Source: Streptomyces colonosanans
Lineage (GTDB): Bacteria > Actinomycetota > Actinomycetes > Streptomycetales > Streptomycetaceae
Direction of reading: 5' to 3'
NCBI RefSeq assembly: GCF_001866645.1
Contig: NZ_MLYP01000050.1
Location: 96,124-160,123, forward strand
DNA: 64,000 nt
Below, piece after piece: positions 26,493-35,203 of the stretch. The first letter of the stretch is position 1. The number at the start of each line of letters is the position of its first letter. Below the pieces are notes generated by a model. The model had not been told where the DNA came from, did no database searches, and saw only the letters and a list, made by a program, of their open reading frames with translations. Position numbers and translations under genes: made by a program.

Positions 26493-27911
26493 TCAGCCCA
26501 TCTCCTCCAGCGCCTTGCCCTTCGTCTCCTTCACGAACTTCAGGACGAAGGGGACGGAGAGCGCGGCAAAGACCGCGTAGATCACGTAGGTCGCGGAGAG
26601 GTTCCAGTCGGACAGCGACGGGAAGCTCGCGGTGATGGCCCAGTTGGCGATCCACTGGGCGGAGGCGGCCACTCCCAGGGCGGCGGCGCGGATCTTGTTC
26701 GGGAACATCTCGCCGAGCATGACCCAGACGACCACGCCCCAGGACAGGGCGAAGAAGAGGACGAACACATGGGCGGCGATCAGGGCGACCCAGCCCTGGG
26801 TGCTCGGCAGCTTGCCGTCGACCAGGTGATACGAGAACGCCCAGGCCTCCAGCGCGAGGCCGATCACCATACCGACCGAACCGATGACCGCGAGCGGCTT
26901 GCGGCCGATGCGGTCCACGAAGATCATCGCGATCACGGTGCCGACGATGTTGATGATCGACGTCGTGAACGAGTAGAAGAAGGAGTCCGACGGGTTGATA
27001 CCGACCGACTGCCACAGGGTCGAAGAGTAGTAGAACGCGACGTTGATGCCGACGAACTGCTGGAAGACCGACAGGCCGATGCCGATCCAGACGATCGGCT
27101 TGAAGAAGAAGCCGCCGCCGAGCAGGCCCTTGAACGTCGACTTGTGCTCGCTCTTCATCGCGTGCTCGATCTCGGCGACGCGGGTGTCCAGGTCGACACC
27201 CTCGCCCTCGACCTCGGCGAGGATCTCGCGGGCGCGCTCACGCTTGCCGACGGAGAGCAGGAAGCGGGGGGACTCGGGGATGGCGAAGGAGAGCAGACCG
27301 TAGAGGACGGCCGGGACGACCATCACGCCGAGCATGACCTGCCAGACCTCCAGGCCCATCAGGTGGCCGCGCTGGTCGCCGCCCGCGGCGTTGAGGAGAC
27401 CCCAGTTGACCAGCTGCGAGATGGCGATGCCGACGACGATCGCGGCCTGCTGGAAGGAGCCGAGCCGGCCACGGTAGGCGGGCGGGGCGACCTCGGCGAT
27501 GTAGGCAGGGCCGATCACGGAGGCCATGCCGATGGCGAAGCCACCGACGACGCGCCAGAAGGCGAGGTCCCACAGGCTGAACGGCAGAGCGGAGCCGACC
27601 GCGCTGATGCTGAAGAGGACCGCGGCGGTCTGCATGCACCGGATGCGACCGATGCGGTCGGCTATGCGGCCGGCGGTGGCGGCACCGAGGGCACACCCGA
27701 CCAGGGCTATGGCGATGACCTGGGCCAGCGCAGCGGAGCCGATGTCGTAGCGGTCCCGGATGGCCTCGACGGCACCGTTGATCACGGAGCTGTCGTAGCC
27801 GAAGAGGAAGCCGCCCATCGCGGCCGCCGCCGCGATGAAGATGACATGCCCGAGATGTTCGGGCGGAGCCGTCCTGGCTCCTGACTGAGGTGCCTGCACT
27901 GTGCTGGTCAC
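26493..27911 (-). CDS. glcP: Glucose permease GlcP (MFS sugar transporter)
   Basis: Proton-coupled glucose uptake system of Streptomyces, the main glucose transporter in the absence of a glucose PTS. The 472-aa protein has 12 predicted helices and sugar-porter signatures: GGFLFGYDSSVINGA near residue 33, RIADRIGRIRC, PESPRFLLSVGK and WGVVVWVMLGEMFPNKIRAAALG. It matches S. coelicolor GlcP closely as I recall it. Starts at GTG 27911, with AGGAG 7 bases upstream. Lies downstream of smc but with its own upstream region; a possible promoter is listed. Confidence 0.95.
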   Translation of the reverse strand: MTSTVQAPQSGARTAPPEHLGHVIFIAAAAAMGGFLFGYDSSVINGAVEAIRDRYDIGSAALAQVIAIALVGCALGAATAGRIADRIGRIRCMQTAAVLFSISAVGSALPFSLWDLAFWRVVGGFAIGMASVIGPAYIAEVAPPAYRGRLGSFQQAAIVVGIAISQLVNWGLLNAAGGDQRGHLMGLEVWQVMLGVMVVPAVLYGLLSFAIPESPRFLLSVGKRERAREILAEVEGEGVDLDTRVAEIEHAMKSEHKSTFKGLLGGGFFFKPIVWIGIGLSVFQQFVGINVAFYYSSTLWQSVGINPSDSFFYSFTTSIINIVGTVIAMIFVDRIGRKPLAVIGSVGMVIGLALEAWAFSYHLVDGKLPSTQGWVALIAAHVFVLFFALSWGVVVWVMLGEMFPNKIRAAALGVAASAQWIANWAITASFPSLSDWNLSATYVIYAVFAALSVPFVLKFVKETKGKALEEMG

Positions 27912-28040
27912 ATGTAACTCCTGGGGCTACGGCAGCGCTGCCGCGTGGGGGTGAGCCCTTTCAGGTGGGCGGGTGCGCCCGACGGTCCGATGGCACACCG
28001 CGCACACCGCTCACCCCTGAAGGTAAAAGCAATGTTGCCG

Positions 28041-28068
28041 AGACTATGCCTTCAAGTTCCGAAGTCAA
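28041..28068 (-). promoter_or_regulatory. Possible glcP promoter
   Basis: Minus-strand TTGACT (28063-28068) and TAGTCT (28041-28046) are 16 bases apart in an AT-rich stretch unusual for this genome, about 130 bp before the glcP start. Nearby at 28115-28127 is the palindrome TTCAAGAATTGAA. Assigned by eye. Confidence 0.4.
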
Positions 28069-28171
28069 TTTGACCTTTGCAGCGCCCCAGCCACCCGAAG
28101 CTCCAGGGTTTGAATTCAAGAATTGAAATCTTGGATATATGCAGGTCGTGGCCGGTGTACCCGGCGGATAT

Positions 28172-31100
28172 CTAGCGGAGGCGCTGCGAGATGACCTTCG
28201 ACACACCGTCGCCCTGCATGGAGACGCCGTACAGCGCGTCGGCCACCTCCATCGTCCGCTTCTGGTGCGTGATCACGATCAGCTGCGAGGCCTCCTGCAG
28301 TTCTTGCATGATCCGGATCAGCCGCTGCAGGTTGGTGTCGTCGAGCGCCGCCTCGACCTCGTCCATGACGTAGAACGGACTGGGCCGCGCCTTGAAGATC
28401 GACACGAGCAGCGCCACGGCGGTCAGCGACCGCTCCCCGCCGGAGAGCAGGGACAGCCGCTTGACCTTCTTGCCCGGTGGACGTGCCTCGACGTCCACAC
28501 CCGTGGTGAGCATGTTGTCGGGGTCGGTGAGTACGAGCCTCCCGTCGCCCCCCGGAAACAACCGGCTGAAGACGCCCTCGAACTCGCGGGCCGTGTCCCG
28601 GTACGCCTCCGTGAAGACCTGCTCGACGCGCTCGTCGACCTCCTTCACCACCTGCAGCAGATCGGCACGCGTCTTCTTCAGGTCCTCCAGCTGCTCACTG
28701 AGGAACTTGTGACGCTCCTCCAGCGCCGCGAACTCCTCCAGGGCGAGCGGGTTGACCTTCCCGAGCTTCTGGTAGGCCCGCTCGGCGGCCCTGAGCCGCT
28801 TCTCCTGCTCGGCCCGGTCGAACGCCCGGGGCTGGTTGCGCGGGTGTTCGGGATCCTCGGGGAGTTCCTCGCCCTCGGCGGGCGGGGAAGGCGGCACCGG
28901 CTGATCGGGGCCGTACTCGGCGATCAGTCCCGCCGGTTCGACCCCGAGTTCCTCCAGCGCCCTGGTCTCCAGCTGCTCGATACGCAGCCGCTTCTCGGCG
29001 CCGAGCACCTCCCCGCGGTGAACCGAGTCCGTGAGCTTGTCGAGCTCCGCCTTGAGATCGCGGCCCTCGGTGCGGGCCGCGGCGAGTTCCTGTTCACGGC
29101 GCGCCTTGACGGCCTCGGCCGCGGTGCGCTCCTCGTCCGCCCGCCCCAGGGACACCCCCACATGGGCGAGCAACTGCCGGGCACCGGAGGCGACCGCCTC
29201 GGCGACGGCGGCCTCATGCCGCAGCCTGGCCTGCCGCTGCTCGGCACGCACGCGTGCCTCACGTTCGGCGCGGGCGGCCCGGTCGAGCGAGTCGGCGCGT
29301 CCGGCCAGCCCCTTGACCCGCTCCTCGTGCGTACGGACCTGGAGCCTGGCCTCCATCTCGGTCTGCCGCGCGTTCGCCCCGTCGGCCGCGAGCCGGTCGC
29401 GTACGGAGGTGTCCGGCTCCTCCTCGACCGGCATCTCCTCGGCGACGACGAGCCGCTCGGCCAGTTCCTCGGCCTCCAGGACCGCCTTGTCCAGGGCCTC
29501 CTGGGCACGGGCCGCGGCGACGGTGGAGCGCTCGGCCTCCCCGGCCGCGCCCCGCGCCTGCCCGGCCAGCCGTCCCAGTTGCTGTGCGACCGCGGACTTC
29601 TCCCGCTCGGTCGCCCTTCGCCGCTCTCCCAGCTCCTCGACGAGCGCGGCGCACTCCGTGCGACGCTCGCCCGCCCGCCGCTGGGAATCCGTCAACTCCT
29701 CGCAGCGTACGGCGAGTTCCTGCAGCTCGGCGGCGGCCTCGTCAACGGAGGCCTGTACTTCGAGCAGGCTCGGCACCCCGGCGGACCCGCCGTGCGCGAA
29801 GTGCGCCCCGAGGAGATCGCCCTCGGCGGTGACGGCGGTCAGGTCGGGGCGCGCATCGACGAGTTCCTCGGCGTCTTCGAGCGCGCCGACCACGACGATG
29901 CCGCGCAGCAGCCGCCGGACGGCGGGCATCAGCTCTTCGGGACCGCGGACCAGGTCGGAGGCGAACAGGGGCACGCCGGAACGGGACCACCGGAGAGCGC
30001 TGCCCACAGGGTCCGGTGTCTGCGCGGGCTCGCCGTCACGCGTCGCGACCCAGGGCCGCCCGCCGGGACCGAACGTCTGCCCCCCGGCAGGCGCGGCGTC
30101 CCGCCCGTCGCCGGACCCGCGCCCCCGCAGGTCCTCGGCCACCTCGGACACCTCGGCCCCCGAGGGGACGACCACGCCGAGGCCACCGGACCGGGACTCG
30201 CTCTCCGGCGGCCCCGCCAGCAGCAGTGCCGCGCGCCCCGCGTCCTGCTTGCGCAGCAACCGGATCGCGTCGGCCGCCGAGGACGGGTCCGTCACGGCAA
30301 TGGCGTCCGCGGCTACGCCGAAGGCCGCGGCCAGCGCAACCTCGTAGCCGGGGGCCACCGACAGCAGCTCGGCCGCCGGGCCCAGGAGGCCGGAGAGACG
30401 ATCCGTCGCTCCCAGCAACACACCCGTGCCGTCCTTACGGCGCAGGCCCAGCGCGAGGGCCTCGTGCCGGGCCGCGACCGCGGCGCGCCGGCGCTCGGCG
30501 GCGGTGGCCGCCTCCCGGGCCGCCGACAGGGCCGCCTCGGCGCCGGCCAGGTCCCGTTTCGCCGCCTCGTGCTGCTCGGTGAGGTCCGCTTCTCCCTCGT
30601 CCAGTCCGTCGACCTCGGCCTTGAGAGCCTCGTACTCCTCCTGGGCCAGGGCGGCACGCTCCTGCGCCGCGTCCCGGGCTGCGGCGAGCCGGTCGATCTC
30701 GGCCTGGGCGGAGGCGGCGCGGGAGCGGGCGGCGCCCACCTGCCCTTTCAGCCGGGCCAAGCCCTCTCGGCGGTCGGCGATGGCACGGGCCACGTCCTTC
30801 AGCCGCCGCTCCTCGACCGCCAGTTCGCGCTCCAGCTCCGCCCGGTGCGCGACGGTGTCCTCCAGCGCGCGCTCGGCCGCCTCCAGAGCGGCCTCCAGTT
30901 CGGCCTCTTGCTCGCGAATGCGGGCGGCCTCGCGCTCCAGGTCCTCGGGTTCGCGCCCACGCGGTTCCTCCGGGGGTGCGGAGGTGGCGCTCTTCACGCG
31001 CGCGTCGGCCAGCGAGATCGTGCCGCGTACCCGCTCGGCGAGCTGCGACAGCTCGTACCAGGTCTGCTGGGCTCGCTGAAGACGCGGCGTCAGCTGCCGC

Positions 31101-31927
31101 ACCTCGTCCTCCAGGAGCGCCTCGCGTTGCAGGGCCTTCTTCAGGTCGGCCTCGGCGGTTTCCTTACGCTCCTTGAGCGCGGCCTCGTCCGCGATCTCGG
31201 CCCGGAGTGCCTCGCGCAGCCGTACGAGGTCGTCGGCGAGCAGGCGCAGTCGCGAGTCCCGGAGGTCGGCCTGGATGACGGCCGCCCGGCGGGCGACCGC
31301 CGCCTGCCGTCCCAGCGGCTTGAGCTGGCGGCGCAGTTCGTCGGTCAGGTCCTGGACGCGGGCGAGGTTCGCCTGCATGGCGTCCAGCTTCCGCAGCGCT
31401 TTCTCCTTGCGCTTGCGGTGCTTCAGCACGCCCGCGGCCTCTTCGATGAAGGCGCGGCGGCCCATGGGGTCGGCGTGCAGGACGGAGTCGAGCTGACCCT
31501 GGCCGACGATCACATGCATCTCGCGACCGATGCCGGAGTCGGAGAGGAGTTCCTGGATGTCGAGGAGGCGGCAGGTGTCGCCGTTGATCTGGTACTCGCT
31601 GCCGCCGTTGCGGAACATGATCCGCGTGATGGTGACCTCGGCGTACTCGATGGGCAGTGCGCCGTCGCTGTTGTCGATGGTGAGGGACACCTCGGCGCGG
31701 CCGAGCGGCGGGCGTCCGGTGGTGCCGGCGAAGATGACGTCCTCCATCTTGCCGCCGCGCAGCGACTTGGCCCCCTGCTCGCCCATGACCCAGCTGAGCG
31801 CGTCCACGACATTGGACTTGCCCGAGCCGTTCGGCCCCACGACGCAGGTGATCCCCGGCTCGAACCGGAGTGTGGTCGCCGAGGCGAACGACTTGAACCC
31901 GCGGAGGGTCAGAGCCTTGAGGTGCAC
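28172..31927 (-). CDS. smc: Chromosome segregation protein SMC
   Basis: SMC, with ScpA/ScpB, organises and segregates the chromosome. The protein is 1251 aa from the GTG at 31927 (VHLKALTLRGFKSFASAT). Head: Walker A GPNGSGKS at about 32-39. Coils run from about 170-490 and 715-1090. The hinge lies around 495-710 and carries a Gly/Pro/Arg-rich insertion (about 569-647) that makes it longer than usual. The C-terminal head has LSGGERSLTAVALL and Walker B YVMDEVEAALDD. An ATG far upstream in the same frame is not used, as it would cross a terminator. Confidence 0.97.
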   Translation of the reverse strand: MHLKALTLRGFKSFASATTLRFEPGITCVVGPNGSGKSNVVDALSWVMGEQGAKSLRGGKMEDVIFAGTTGRPPLGRAEVSLTIDNSDGALPIEYAEVTITRIMFRNGGSEYQINGDTCRLLDIQELLSDSGIGREMHVIVGQGQLDSVLHADPMGRRAFIEEAAGVLKHRKRKEKALRKLDAMQANLARVQDLTDELRRQLKPLGRQAAVARRAAVIQADLRDSRLRLLADDLVRLREALRAEIADEAALKERKETAEADLKKALQREALLEDEVRQLTPRLQRAQQTWYELSQLAERVRGTISLADARVKSATSAPPEEPRGREPEDLEREAARIREQEAELEAALEAAERALEDTVAHRAELERELAVEERRLKDVARAIADRREGLARLKGQVGAARSRAASAQAEIDRLAAARDAAQERAALAQEEYEALKAEVDGLDEGEADLTEQHEAAKRDLAGAEAALSAAREAATAAERRRAAVAARHEALALGLRRKDGTGVLLGATDRLSGLLGPAAELLSVAPGYEVALAAAFGVAADAIAVTDPSSAADAIRLLRKQDAGRAALLLAGPPESESRSGGLGVVVPSGAEVSEVAEDLRGRGSGDGRDAAPAGGQTFGPGGRPWVATRDGEPAQTPDPVGSALRWSRSGVPLFASDLVRGPEELMPAVRRLLRGIVVVGALEDAEELVDARPDLTAVTAEGDLLGAHFAHGGSAGVPSLLEVQASVDEAAAELQELAVRCEELTDSQRRAGERRTECAALVEELGERRRATEREKSAVAQQLGRLAGQARGAAGEAERSTVAAARAQEALDKAVLEAEELAERLVVAEEMPVEEEPDTSVRDRLAADGANARQTEMEARLQVRTHEERVKGLAGRADSLDRAARAEREARVRAEQRQARLRHEAAVAEAVASGARQLLAHVGVSLGRADEERTAAEAVKARREQELAAARTEGRDLKAELDKLTDSVHRGEVLGAEKRLRIEQLETRALEELGVEPAGLIAEYGPDQPVPPSPPAEGEELPEDPEHPRNQPRAFDRAEQEKRLRAAERAYQKLGKVNPLALEEFAALEERHKFLSEQLEDLKKTRADLLQVVKEVDERVEQVFTEAYRDTAREFEGVFSRLFPGGDGRLVLTDPDNMLTTGVDVEARPPGKKVKRLSLLSGGERSLTAVALLVSIFKARPSPFYVMDEVEAALDDTNLQRLIRIMQELQEASQLIVITHQKRTMEVADALYGVSMQGDGVSKVISQRLR

Positions 31928-32051
31928 GCGGCTGGACTCTACCTCCCACCCCTGTCTCGCACTGTGAACCCCGGCAACCCCGCGGTTTCGCCCATGAACG
32001 TGCAGGGCACACCATCCGTTAAGGAGGAGGGGTGCGCGGGGGCAAGAAAGA

Positions 32052-32071
32052 AGGGACGCCGAGGCGTCCCT
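32052..32071 (-). terminator. Hairpin terminator between the small coiled-coil gene and smc
   Basis: AGGGACGCC / GGCGTCCCT, a 9-bp perfect repeat around GA, in the 220-bp gap. It suggests that smc has its own promoter. Confidence 0.7.
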
Positions 32072-32148
32072 TGCAACTCTGACAACTGAGCGGTTGATAC
32101 GGGCAGCCCAACCACTGCTTGTTCTGTTGTCGTGGAGCGATGCAGTGA

Positions 32149-32352
32149 TCAGGTGAGCGCAGGCTCCGCCTGGTGTGCGTCGATGCTCTCCATGATCCTG
32201 TCGTGAGAAGCGGCAGCCGTCAGCGCGTCGTTCTCCGCCTGGATCCGTACGAGCTCGGATTCGAGTTCCTGAACGCGCTGCTGGAGCCGTCGCATCTCGG
32301 CGAGGAGTCGCGGGTCGGAGCCGCCGACGTAACCGAGAAGCGCCTTTGCCAT
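32149..32352 (-). CDS. Small coiled-coil protein, conserved in Streptomyces, function unknown
   Basis: A 67-aa protein, MAKALLGYVGGSDPRLLAEM then a leucine/glutamate heptad helix (RRLQQRVQELESELVRIQAEN) and a polar end. It is likely a short coiled coil able to dimerise. GGAGG lies before the ATG. It has no signal or membrane segment. It sits 220 bp upstream of smc on the same strand but is separated by a hairpin. I recognise it as a conserved actinobacterial hypothetical; no role is proposed. Confidence 0.8.
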   Translation of the reverse strand: MAKALLGYVGGSDPRLLAEMRRLQQRVQELESELVRIQAENDALTAAASHDRIMESIDAHQAEPALT

Positions 32353-32722
32353 GATGGATGGTCCTCCACACTGAGTGACCGACCGAAGCGGTGTGGGTCG
32401 TGAGGGATTCGCACCCGCGGTGCTTGGCACTCTTGGGTTCTTGCCGCCGTTCTCACATGCCAAACAGCTAAGGTGCGCGGGGCTTTCAGCGTCTCACCAA
32501 AAAGTTTGACGGTCAACACGATCACGCCCTGTGTGGGCGGGCGGCCCGGGGGCACGCGGCCCTGGACGGGCGGCGCTGCGACTCCTGCGGGCGTGGGGAT
32601 CATCCGTACCCGCGGAGCCTTCCATGACGAGCTGTTCTTGGCAACCACCAGGGCCTTTCCGATCCGGGCAGGTGCCGACGGCATGCCCCTCCGCCTCCGC
32701 GGGACGGCGTCACGGCCCCGGC
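32353..32722. other. Intergenic region upstream of the small coiled-coil gene
   Basis: About 370 bp between acylphosphatase and the small coiled-coil gene, both leftwards. I see no gene. A minus-strand TTGACC at about 32512 has no convincing -10. Confidence 0.5.
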
Positions 32723-33004
32723 TCAGCGGACCCCGAAACCGTCGTAACCGCCGCGAGGCGTGCCCCAAATCTCAGTGACTCCATCCACCCGCCCGGGTGT
32801 GTCGTCGCCCTGGAGCCACTCCAGCAGCCCCTCACATCCCTCCCGGGAGCCCTCGGCGACCACCTGGACCCGTCCGTCGTCCAAGTTGAGAGCGAAACCA
32901 CACAGGCCGCCGATCTCCAGCGCCTTGGCCCGTGTGAACCAGCGGAAGCCCACACCTTGAACACATCCGCGTACCCACGCGACGAGCCGTGCATCGTCGT
33001 TCAT
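32723..33004 (-). CDS. acyP: Acylphosphatase
   Basis: Hydrolyses acyl phosphates such as carbamoyl phosphate and 1,3-bisphosphoglycerate. The 93-aa protein has the hallmark VRGCVQGVGFRWFTRAKA near residues 11-28, where the Arg binds phosphate, and a catalytic Asn in GFALNLDDGRVQVVAEG. The start ATG at 33004 gives MNDDARLVAWVRG, a normal family N-terminus. It stands alone, divergent from the CAP-domain gene. Confidence 0.95.
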   Translation of the reverse strand: MNDDARLVAWVRGCVQGVGFRWFTRAKALEIGGLCGFALNLDDGRVQVVAEGSREGCEGLLEWLQGDDTPGRVDGVTEIWGTPRGGYDGFGVR

Positions 33005-33145
33005 GGCTGCACGCTAACCGGCCAATGCGCCTGCGGGCACTTCCTCCCCCTGCGTCATGCGGTACCGTCCCGACCCATACATCTCATAGGGGAACTCACT
33101 CGATCGAGTGAGTGGCGCTGATCGCAAGACCAGGAAGGCCGGCAG

Positions 33146-34102
33146 ATGGGACGCCACCGACGCGCCGACGCAGGCCGCGCCGAGGGGGGCACGCAGAAGC
33201 GTGACACTTCTACGGAGCGCTACGGACCCGAGAATCTCTACGGTTTCGCCGCGGTCCTGGAGGACGAGCGGCGCGCGACCCGCTCGCGCCGCAGGAAGAA
33301 GGCCGCCGCCCCGGTGCGCACGGGTCTGCTGGGCGTCTCCGCGGCCGTCGCGCTGGGCACGGTGGCGGTCGCCACCGGCGTGCTGCCCGGCGGCAACCAC
33401 TTCAAGGTGAGCGGCGACCCCGGCCACACACGGGCCGGGGGCATCACCGCGTCGGGTTCCGAGACCGAGCAGGGCGGCACGAACGGCACCGCGGACGACC
33501 GCGGGTCCACGTCCACCAGCCGTCACTCCGGCCGTACGGCCACGCCAACCGCGACCCCGTCGATGTCGGCCTCGAGTTCGGCCTCGGCCTCGGCCTCCCC
33601 GGCGATACCGGCGCAGAGGCACTCGCGGACCCCGTCTTCGACGGCATCGAAGACGACGAGCGCACCGCCGACGCAGGCGGCCACGAAGAAGCCGAAGACC
33701 GTCCCGACGGGGAGGTCGTCCGCCGCGACCACGGTCGAGGGCCAGGTGATCATGCAGGTCAACCAGGAGCGGGCCAAGGTGGGCTGCCGCCCGGTGTCCG
33801 CGGACGGCGACCTGACCAGACTGGCAGAGGCGTTCAGCGCGGACATGGCCGCGCGGGACTTCTTCGACCACACCGACCCCAGCGGCAACGACCCCTGGGA
33901 CCGTGCGAAGGCACGCGGCATCACCGGCCTGGGCGGCGAGAACATAGCCCGCGGCCAGGCAACCGCCCAGAGCGTGATGGACGCCTGGATGCACAGCCCC
34001 GGCCACCGGGCGAACATACTGAACTGCGACTTCACGACGCTGGGTGTCGGGGTGCACTTCGAGACCGGCGGCCCCTGGTGGACGCAGGACTTCGGTTACT
34101 GA
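33146..34102 (+). CDS. Secreted/anchored CAP (SCP/PR1) domain protein
   Basis: A 318-aa protein with a cytoplasmic basic N-terminus (RRKKAAAPVR), one transmembrane segment at about 60-80, a Ser/Thr/Ala-rich linker (100-200) and a CAP domain from about 200 to the end. The domain shows VNQERAKVGCRPV, HTDPSG, GGENIARGQATAQSVMDAWMHSPGHRANILN and GVHFETGGPWWTQDFGY, the usual CAP signatures. Bacterial CAP proteins are common cell-surface proteins of unclear function; two cysteines may form a disulfide. Starts at ATG 33146; the gene lies opposite acyP and converges with mutM. Confidence 0.88.
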   Translation: MGRHRRADAGRAEGGTQKRDTSTERYGPENLYGFAAVLEDERRATRSRRRKKAAAPVRTGLLGVSAAVALGTVAVATGVLPGGNHFKVSGDPGHTRAGGITASGSETEQGGTNGTADDRGSTSTSRHSGRTATPTATPSMSASSSASASASPAIPAQRHSRTPSSTASKTTSAPPTQAATKKPKTVPTGRSSAATTVEGQVIMQVNQERAKVGCRPVSADGDLTRLAEAFSADMAARDFFDHTDPSGNDPWDRAKARGITGLGGENIARGQATAQSVMDAWMHSPGHRANILNCDFTTLGVGVHFETGGPWWTQDFGY

Positions 34103-34176
34103 CGAGGAGGAGCCGCCGAGCGGGCAGGCCGCCGGCGGCAAGTGCACGCGGCAGGGCGGGACGCCCGCCCAGCGCC

Positions 34177-35037
34177 CTACGGCGTGATGCGCGACGCCCG
34201 CTGGCACTTCGGGCAGAAGTAGCTGGACCGGTTCATCCAGGAGCGGCGGCGCATGGGCGTGGCACAGCGTCGGCAGGGCAGTCCTTCGCGGCCGTACGCG
34301 TCCAGCGACCGGTCGAAGTAGCCCGACTCCCCGTTGACGTTGACGTAGAGGCTGTCGAAGCTGGTACCGCCGACGGAAAGCGCGGCATTCATCACATCCC
34401 TTACGTGGCCGAGGAGTTCGGCCGTGCGCGGACGCGTGAAGTTCGCGGTCGGGCGCTCGTAGTGCACGCGGGCGCGCCACAGGGCCTCGTCCGCGTAGAT
34501 GTTGCCGACGCCGCTGATCAACGACTGGTCGAGCAGGGCCCGTTTGATGGTCGTGCGCTTGCGGCGCAGCGCCTGATGGAAGGCCTCGTCGTCGAAGGAC
34601 GGGTCGAGGGGGTCGCGGGCGATGTGCGCGATGACGTCGGGCAGTCCGTCGGGGGCGGTGTCGTGGAGCGAGAGACCGCCGAAGGTGCGCTGGTCGACGA
34701 AGCGGAGTTCGGTGCCCAGGTCGTCGTCGAAGCGGACACGGATGCGCAGGTGCTTCTCGTCGGGGGCGTCGTGCGGCTGGACGAGGAGCTGACCGCTCAT
34801 GCCGAGGTGGGCCAGGATCGCCGTACCGGTGGTTTCGACCGGGATCCAGAGGTATTTGCCGCGGCGGCTCGGGGTGCCGAGGCACTCCCCCTTCAGCCGG
34901 TGCGTGAAGTCCTCGGCGCCCGCGATGTGCCGGCGGACGGCGCGCGGGTGAAGCACCTCGACGTCAGAGACGGTCCGGTGGGCGACCCAGCGCTCCAGAC
35001 CACGCCGCACGACTTCGACCTCGGGCAACTCGGGCAC
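34177..35037 (-). CDS. mutM: Formamidopyrimidine-DNA glycosylase
   Basis: MutM/Fpg removes 8-oxoguanine and formamidopyrimidines from DNA. The 286-aa protein starts PELPEVEVVRRGLERWV after a GTG; Pro2 is the catalytic nucleophile. The helix-two-turn-helix is seen in the ISGVGNIYADEALW region, and the zinc finger at the C-terminus as CRRCATPMRRRSWMNRSSYFCPKCQ. GTG 35037 was chosen because Pro2 must follow the initiator; an in-frame upstream extension is not needed. It is 166 bp downstream of rnc, separated by a strong terminator. Confidence 0.97.
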   Translation of the reverse strand: MPELPEVEVVRRGLERWVAHRTVSDVEVLHPRAVRRHIAGAEDFTHRLKGECLGTPSRRGKYLWIPVETTGTAILAHLGMSGQLLVQPHDAPDEKHLRIRVRFDDDLGTELRFVDQRTFGGLSLHDTAPDGLPDVIAHIARDPLDPSFDDEAFHQALRRKRTTIKRALLDQSLISGVGNIYADEALWRARVHYERPTANFTRPRTAELLGHVRDVMNAALSVGGTSFDSLYVNVNGESGYFDRSLDAYGREGLPCRRCATPMRRRSWMNRSSYFCPKCQRASRITP

Positions 35038-35155
35038 GGGGCTCCTTCGGAGGGGTGAACGGGGGCCGACGAGCGCAGGGTACCTCCCCACCAGGTGAGG
35101 CCGAAGTGGTGGACCGGGCGGCAGCGGCAGACCAGGTTCGCTCACCTCATGAAAC

Positions 35156-35191
35156 GGACCCCGCCCCGGCGCGGTCGCCGGGGCGGGGTCC
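35156..35191 (-). terminator. Strong hairpin terminator after rnc
   Basis: Perfect 16-bp GC stem (GGACCCCGCCCCGGCG / CGCCGGGGCGGGGTCC) with loop CGGT, followed by AAAG on the plus strand. Lies 12 bp past the rnc stop. Confidence 0.9.
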
Positions 35192-35203
35192 AAAGTGAAG
35201 GAT

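Noticed and set aside
28139..32089. Very long plus-strand frame opposite smc
   Set aside because: It is the antisense shadow of smc, kept open by GC-rich codons; it has no recognisable domain, while the minus strand has complete SMC motifs.
32375..32410. tRNA-like T-arm (GGGATTCGCACCC) upstream of the small coiled-coil gene
   Set aside because: No matching acceptor, anticodon or D arm could be formed.
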